DNA from: Burkholderiales bacterium JOSHI_001
Lineage (GTDB): Bacteria > Pseudomonadota > Gammaproteobacteria > Burkholderiales > Burkholderiaceae_C
Direction: 5' to 3'
Assembly (NCBI GenBank): GCA_000244995.1
Contig: CM001438.1
Coordinates: forward strand, 5,312,096 to 5,376,095
Length of the DNA: 64,000 nt
The notes beneath the pieces are model-generated. The model was given only the letters and a program-made list of their open reading frames with translations, did not search any database and was not told the origin of the DNA. This document shows, piece after piece, positions 59,996-64,000 of this stretch; position 1 is the stretch's first letter, and each line of letters opens with the position of its first letter. The position numbers were made by a program, and so were the translations under genes.

Positions 59996-61110
59996 GAGCT
60001 GCGGCCCAGGCCCATCACGGTGCGGTACCACTCGTGGAAGTGCTGCATGCCGTCTTCCATCGGGCTCTGGTAGGGCCCCACCTCGTCGTCGCCACGCAGC
60101 ATCAGCGCGCGCCGGCCGGCGTCCATGCGCTCGGCGATCTCGTCGTCCTCGATGCAGGTTTCCATGTAGGCGGCCTGCTGGGCATCGACAAAATCGCGTT
60201 CAAAGGCGGCAATTTCTTCGGGGTAGAAGAACTCCACCACGTTCAGCGTCTTCTGCGGCCCCTGCGGCACCAGCGTGGACACCACCAGCACGTGCGGGTA
60301 CCACTCCACCATGATGTTGGGGTAGTAGGTCATCCAGATGGCGCCGTGTGCGGGCGGGCGACCTTCGCGAAAGCGCATCAGTTCGTCATGCCAACGCTGG
60401 TACACGCCCGAGCCCGGATTGGCCAGCGCGTCGCGCACACCCACGGTCTGCACCGAGTAGTGCTTGCCGAACTCCCAGGCCAGGTCATCGCAGGTGACGA
60501 AGCGGCCCAGCCCTGGGTGGAAGGGGCCGACGTGGTAGTCCTCCAGGTAGACCTCGATGAAGGTCTTCCAGTTGTAGTGGCATTCGTGCGTGCGCACGCT
60601 GTCAAACACGTAACCGGAAAAGTCCAGCGCCGCACGCGGGCCCAGGGCGCCCAGGTCGGCGGCAATGTCGCGGCCGTTGTCCTCGAACACCAGGCCGTTC
60701 CAGGTGCGTGTCTTGTAGTTCTTCAGGTTCAGGCAGGGGTCGTGGTCGAAGTGGGGCGCGCCCACCAATTGCCCATGCAGGTCGTAGGTCCAGCGGTGCA
60801 GGGGGCAGACGATGTGGTTTTTCGTGTTGCCGCGCCCACGCAGCATCACCGCCTGGCGGTGGCGGCAGACGTTGGAGACCAGTTCCACCCCGTCCTTGGT
60901 ACGCACCAGCGCGCGGCCCTCGCCTTCCTGCGGCAGCGCGTGGTGATCGCCCAGATTCGGTACCGACAATTCGTGCCCCAGGTAGCGGGGCCCGTGCTGG
61001 TAGATGAGCTCCATCTCGCGACGAAACAGCTCGTCGTCGAAATAGGTGGAAACGGAAAGTTGCGAGCGGCTGCGCGCAAGAGCTTCGAGACTGATGCTCA
61101 GGTCCGACAT
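59989..61110 (-). CDS. Rieske-type aromatic-ring-hydroxylating/choline-monooxygenase-like oxygenase alpha subunit
   Basis: 373 aa. Rieske domain with CRHR and CPLHRWTYD (ligands C-x-H and C-x2-H), then a catalytic domain with the mononuclear iron motif in NWKTFIEVYLEDYHVGPFHPGL (Asp, His, His). It uses O2 and electrons from a separate reductase, which is not in the window. Substrate not clear: the architecture fits both aromatic dioxygenases and quaternary-amine monooxygenases (CntA/GbcA type). First gene of a leftward group with the EamA transporter and sulfurtransferase. Confidence 0.9.
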   Translation of the reverse strand: MSDLSISLEALARSRSQLSVSTYFDDELFRREMELIYQHGPRYLGHELSVPNLGDHHALPQEGEGRALVRTKDGVELVSNVCRHRQAVMLRGRGNTKNHIVCPLHRWTYDLHGQLVGAPHFDHDPCLNLKNYKTRTWNGLVFEDNGRDIAADLGALGPRAALDFSGYVFDSVRTHECHYNWKTFIEVYLEDYHVGPFHPGLGRFVTCDDLAWEFGKHYSVQTVGVRDALANPGSGVYQRWHDELMRFREGRPPAHGAIWMTYYPNIMVEWYPHVLVVSTLVPQGPQKTLNVVEFFYPEEIAAFERDFVDAQQAAYMETCIEDDEIAERMDAGRRALMLRGDDEVGPYQSPMEDGMQHFHEWYRTVMGLGRSSW

Positions 61111-61147
61111 GATCCCCAGGTGCTCCAGAGTGACCGGTCAAAACCCC

Positions 61148-61175
61148 CGCCCGGTGGCCCCGCGGGCGAGTTTTT
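61148..61175. terminator. hairpin with T-run in the divergent gap before xseB
   Basis: CGCCCG (61148-61153) pairs with CGGGCG (61163-61168) and is followed rightward by AGTTTTTC; leftward the same stem is followed by GGGGTTTTG. It lies in the 203-base gap between two divergent starts, so it would act on leader or antisense transcripts. Nothing else is evident in this gap apart from the promoter-like box at 61268. Confidence 0.3.
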
Positions 61176-61267
61176 CTTTGACGATGATGGCCCGGCGAAT
61201 GAAACACCGGGGGACAAGATTGTAGCCAGCGCGCACCATGCAAGCGTCGCGCACGGGGTGCTGCGAC

Positions 61268-61273
61268 TAAAAT
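61268..61273 (+). promoter_or_regulatory. possible -10 box of the xseB-ispA-dxs operon
   Basis: TAAAAT stands out in the GC-rich surroundings 41 bases before the xseB ATG. No convincing -35 sequence is seen 17 bases upstream, so this is a weak call. Confidence 0.3.
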
Positions 61274-61313
61274 CGAAACCTTTGCCCCAGCGCGCGCACC
61301 GTGCGCGTCCTGC

Positions 61314-61550
61314 ATGTCGAAAACCAAAAAAGACACTTCGGCCGAGCCCGCCAGCTACGAACAAGCGCTGGCCGAGCTGGAACAGCTGGTGGCCACGATG
61401 GAAAACGGCGAGTTGCCGCTGGACGGCCTGCTGGCCAGCCACCAGCGTGCGGCCGAGTTGCTGGCCTTCTGCCGCAGCCGGCTGGACGTGGTGGAAAAGC
61501 AGGTGAAAGTGCTGGAAGACGGCCAATTGAAGGACTGGGAGGCCCCGTGA
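61314..61550 (+). CDS. xseB: exodeoxyribonuclease VII small subunit
   Basis: 78 aa, usual length. Small helical subunit of exonuclease VII, which degrades single-stranded DNA together with XseA. Seen: [24 protein letters not shown] and the C-terminal [11 protein letters not shown] helix that define the family. Its TGA overlaps the GTG start of ispA (GTGA). The order xseB-ispA-dxs is common in proteobacteria. Confidence 0.96.
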   Translation: MSKTKKDTSAEPASYEQALAELEQLVATMENGELPLDGLLASHQRAAELLAFCRSRLDVVEKQVKVLEDGQLKDWEAP

Positions 61551-62437
61551 ACTCTGCGGACTTCGACGTTTGGTCGCGCCAGCGCCTGGCCGACGTGGAA
61601 GGCGCCCTGGAACGCTGGGTGCCCGAAGACACGCCGGCCGGTTTGGGCGTGGCCATGCGCTACGGCGTGCTCGACGGCGGCAAGCGGCTGCGCCCGCTGC
61701 TGGTCATGGCCGCCTGCGAGGCCGTGCACGGCGACCCTGCGGCCGCCTTGCGGGCCGCGGTGGCGGTGGAACTGATCCACGCCTATTCGCTGGTGCACGA
61801 CGACATGCCCTGCATGGACAACGACGTGCTGCGCCGGGGCAAGCCCACGGTGCATGTGAAGTTCGGCGAAGCGCAGGCCATGCTGGCCGGCGACGCCATG
61901 CAGGCGCTGGCCTTTGAAGTGCTGACGCCAGACGACGGCGCCATGCCGCCCGCCATGCAGGCCCGCCTGTGCGCCCTGCTGGCGCGCGCGGCCGGCCACT
62001 CGGGCATGGCCGGCGGCCAGGCCATCGACCTGGCCAGCATCGGCAAGGCGCTGGACGAAGGCGCCTTGCGCGACATGCACCGCCGCAAGACGGGGGCCCT
62101 GCTACAGGCCAGCGTTCTGATGGGCGCGGCCTGTGGCCCTGTGGACGCGCCGGCCTGGAAGGCGCTGTCCGACTACGGCGCCGCGCTGGGCCTGGCCTTC
62201 CAGGTGGTGGACGACATCCTGGATGTGACCCAGGAGAGCGTGACCCTGGGCAAGACCGCTGGCAAGGACCAGGACGCCAACAAGCCCACCTACGTGTCGG
62301 TGCTGGGCCTGGAACGCGCCCGCGCGCAGGCCCATGCCCTGCGCGAGCAGGCCCAGGCCGCGCTGGCCGCCAGCGGCCTGCCCGGCTGTGCCCACCTGGC
62401 CGTGCTGGCCGACAGGGTGGTCGATCGTGACAGTTGA
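61547..62437 (+). CDS. ispA: farnesyl diphosphate synthase (polyprenyl synthetase)
   Basis: 296 aa with a GTG start at 61547 overlapping the xseB stop; no ATG fits this position and the family length agrees. First Asp-rich motif in [12 protein letters not shown] with RRGKPTVH following, second in [20 protein letters not shown] is the isopentenyl-diphosphate-binding segment. It condenses isopentenyl and dimethylallyl/geranyl diphosphate to farnesyl diphosphate; the next gene, dxs, begins the pathway that supplies those precursors. Confidence 0.95.
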   Translation: MNSADFDVWSRQRLADVEGALERWVPEDTPAGLGVAMRYGVLDGGKRLRPLLVMAACEAVHGDPAAALRAAVAVELIHAYSLVHDDMPCMDNDVLRRGKPTVHVKFGEAQAMLAGDAMQALAFEVLTPDDGAMPPAMQARLCALLARAAGHSGMAGGQAIDLASIGKALDEGALRDMHRRKTGALLQASVLMGAACGPVDAPAWKALSDYGAALGLAFQVVDDILDVTQESVTLGKTAGKDQDANKPTYVSVLGLERARAQAHALREQAQAALAASGLPGCAHLAVLADRVVDRDS

Positions 62438-62453
62438 ACCGAAGGGGCGCTTG

Positions 62454-64000
62454 ATGCCATCCAACCTGCTGCACCGTGTGAACAGCCCGGCCGAGGTGCG
62501 CGCGCTGTCGCGCAGCGAACTCAAGACGCTGGCGCAGGAGTTGCGCGCCTTCGTGCTGCAAAGCGTCAGCGAAACCGGCGGCCACCTGTCCAGCAACCTG
62601 GGCACGGTGGAACTCACCGTGGCGCTGCACCACGTGTTCAACACGCCCTACGACCGCATCGTCTGGGACGTGGGCCACCAGACCTACCCGCACAAGGTGC
62701 TGACCGGACGGCGCGAGCGCATGGGCACCCTGCGCCAGCTGGGCGGCATCAGCGGCTTCCCGCGCCGCGACGAAAGCGAGTACGACGCCTTCGGCACCGC
62801 GCACTCGTCCACCAGCATCTCCGCGGCGCTGGGCATGGCGCTGGCGGCCAAGATCAAGGGGGAGGCGCGGCACGCGGTGGCCGTCATCGGTGACGGGGCG
62901 CTCACCGGCGGCATGGCCTTCGAAGCGCTGAACAACGCCGGGGTGTCGCAGGCCGACATGCTGGTCGTCCTGAACGACAACGAGATGTCCATCTCGCCGC
63001 CGGTGGGGGCGCTGAACAAGCACCTGGCGCGGCTGCTGTCGGGGCGCACCTACAGCGGGGTGCGCGAAGGCGCCAAGAGCGTGCTGAAGAACACACCGCT
63101 GTACGAATTTGCCAAACGCTTTGAAGAACACACCAAGGGCATGGTGGTGCCCGGCACCATCTTCGAGGAGATGGGCTTCACCTACATCGGCCCCATCGAC
63201 GGCCACGACCTGGACGCACTGGTCCCCACGCTGGAAAACCTGCGCGACAAGCGCGGCCCCCACTTCCTGCACGTCATCACCAAGAAGGGCTACGGCTACA
63301 AGCTGGCCGAGGCCGACCCCATCAACTACCACGGGCCGTCCAAGTTCGACCCCGCGGTGGGCATCGTCAAGCCGGCCACGCCGCCCAAGACCACCTTCAC
63401 CCAGGTGTTCGGCCAGTGGCTGTGCGACATGGCCGCGGCCGACCCGAGGCTGGTGGGCATCACCCCCGCCATGCGCGAAGGCTCGGGCATGGTGGAGTTC
63501 GAACGCCGCTTTCCCGGGCGCTACTTCGACGTGAGCATTGCCGAGCAGCATGCCGTCACCTTCGCCGGCGGCCTGGCCTGCGAAGGCCTGAAGCCGGTGG
63601 TGGCCATCTATTCCACCTTCCTGCAGCGCGGCTATGACCAACTGATCCATGACGTGGCGCTGCAGAACCTGCCGGTGGTGTTCGCGCTGGACCGGGCCGG
63701 CCTGGTGGGCGCCGACGGCGCCACCCACGCCGGCAACTACGACATCGCCTTCGTGCGCTGCATCCCGAACATGGCCATGCTGACGCCGGCCGACGAAAAC
63801 GAATGCCGCCAGGCCTTGTCCACCGCCTTTGGGCACGGCGGCCCGGCCTGCGTGCGCTACCCGCGCGGTGCGGGCGTGGGCACGGCCCTGGAACCCGGCT
63901 TCGCCACCCTGCCCTGGGGCAAGGGCGAGCTGCGGCGCGAAGTGCGTGGCGGATCCGCCAGCGCGCGGCGCATCGCCATCCTGGCCTTCGGCACCCTGCT
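62454..64000 (+). CDS. dxs: 1-deoxy-D-xylulose-5-phosphate synthase (3' end outside the window)
   Basis: At least 515 codons of about 620-640; the frame is open to the window end. It joins pyruvate and glyceraldehyde 3-phosphate, the first step of the MEP isoprenoid pathway. Seen: TPP-binding [19 protein letters not shown] with N-D-N downstream (LNDNEMSIS), [13 protein letters not shown], and the transketolase central domain with the catalytic Glu in [17 protein letters not shown], then [18 protein letters not shown]. Starts 16 bases after the ispA stop. Confidence 0.96.
   Translation, partial: MPSNLLHRVNSPAEVRALSRSELKTLAQELRAFVLQSVSETGGHLSSNLGTVELTVALHHVFNTPYDRIVWDVGHQTYPHKVLTGRRERMGTLRQLGGISGFPRRDESEYDAFGTAHSSTSISAALGMALAAKIKGEARHAVAVIGDGALTGGMAFEALNNAGVSQADMLVVLNDNEMSISPPVGALNKHLARLLSGRTYSGVREGAKSVLKNTPLYEFAKRFEEHTKGMVVPGTIFEEMGFTYIGPIDGHDLDALVPTLENLRDKRGPHFLHVITKKGYGYKLAEADPINYHGPSKFDPAVGIVKPATPPKTTFTQVFGQWLCDMAAADPRLVGITPAMREGSGMVEFERRFPGRYFDVSIAEQHAVTFAGGLACEGLKPVVAIYSTFLQRGYDQLIHDVALQNLPVVFALDRAGLVGADGATHAGNYDIAFVRCIPNMAMLTPADENECRQALSTAFGHGGPACVRYPRGAGVGTALEPGFATLPWGKGELRREVRGGSASARRIAILAFGTL

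Noticed and set aside
62438-62453. Thiamine (TPP) riboswitch before dxs
   Set aside because: Only 16 bases separate ispA and dxs, too few for a riboswitch, and no such fold is seen further upstream.
1-64000. Mobile elements, CRISPR arrays, tRNA/rRNA genes, toxin-antitoxin or phage-defence systems
   Set aside because: I looked for transposase, integrase, regularly spaced repeats, tRNA-like cloverleaf ends and known defence domains and saw none that I could support.

Overview
The window is a gene-dense, very GC-rich stretch of bacterial chromosome with almost no gap above 250 bases and no sign of prophage, IS element, CRISPR or RNA genes. The xseB-ispA-dxs operon, a PEP-CTERM protein, a fused indolepyruvate oxidoreductase next to an Lrp regulator, and extreme third-position GC point to a betaproteobacterium of the order Burkholderiales, probably the Rubrivivax/Leptothrix/Ideonella/Roseateles side. 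This placement is inferred from gene content, not from a marker gene.

Layout. 1-7.8 kb: a partial gene end, a membrane-anchored AraC-type regulator, a secreted alpha/beta hydrolase, a PEP-CTERM protein, and a divergent Lrp regulator / 2-oxoacid:ferredoxin oxidoreductase pair. 7.8-18.7 kb: a receiver-histidine kinase plus LuxR-type response regulator pair, divergent from a chemotaxis operon: a small CheZ-like protein, cheY, cheA, a chemoreceptor (MCP), cheW and two more MCPs. 18.7-22.8 kb: an FtsX/YbbP-type permease, a BLUF photoreceptor and a YgiD-type extradiol dioxygenase.

22.9-39.8 kb: a purine salvage and catabolism region. It holds a BMP-family purine nucleoside ABC transporter (two binding proteins, two permeases, a double ATPase), a Tsx-like outer-membrane channel, an adenine/adenosine deaminase, guanine deaminase, xanthine dehydrogenase xdhABC, and a chemoreceptor lodged among these genes. 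Together they would bring purines across both membranes and oxidise adenine and guanine through hypoxanthine/xanthine to urate. No uricase is present in the window.

39.9-47.1 kb: an Fnr-type regulator divergent from a hemerythrin-like protein, a DUF1134/EipA-like envelope protein, and a polyphosphate group (ppk with a good Pho box, sixA, an OB-fold periplasmic protein, ppx).

47.1-54.6 kb: five leftward genes that look like one periplasmic oxidation module: a Rieske protein, a PQQ-dependent alcohol dehydrogenase with the Asp-x-Asp lanthanide signature, a two-subunit isoquinoline-1-oxidoreductase-like molybdenum enzyme, and an AcoR-like sigma-54 activator. A near-consensus -24/-12 promoter and an upstream perfect palindrome lie before the first gene. 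I consider this the most interesting system in the window.

54.6-64 kb: dienelactone hydrolase, ZIP metal transporter, class V aminotransferase, UspA, mercaptopyruvate sulfurtransferase, EamA transporter, Rieske oxygenase, then xseB-ispA-dxs (dxs runs off the end).
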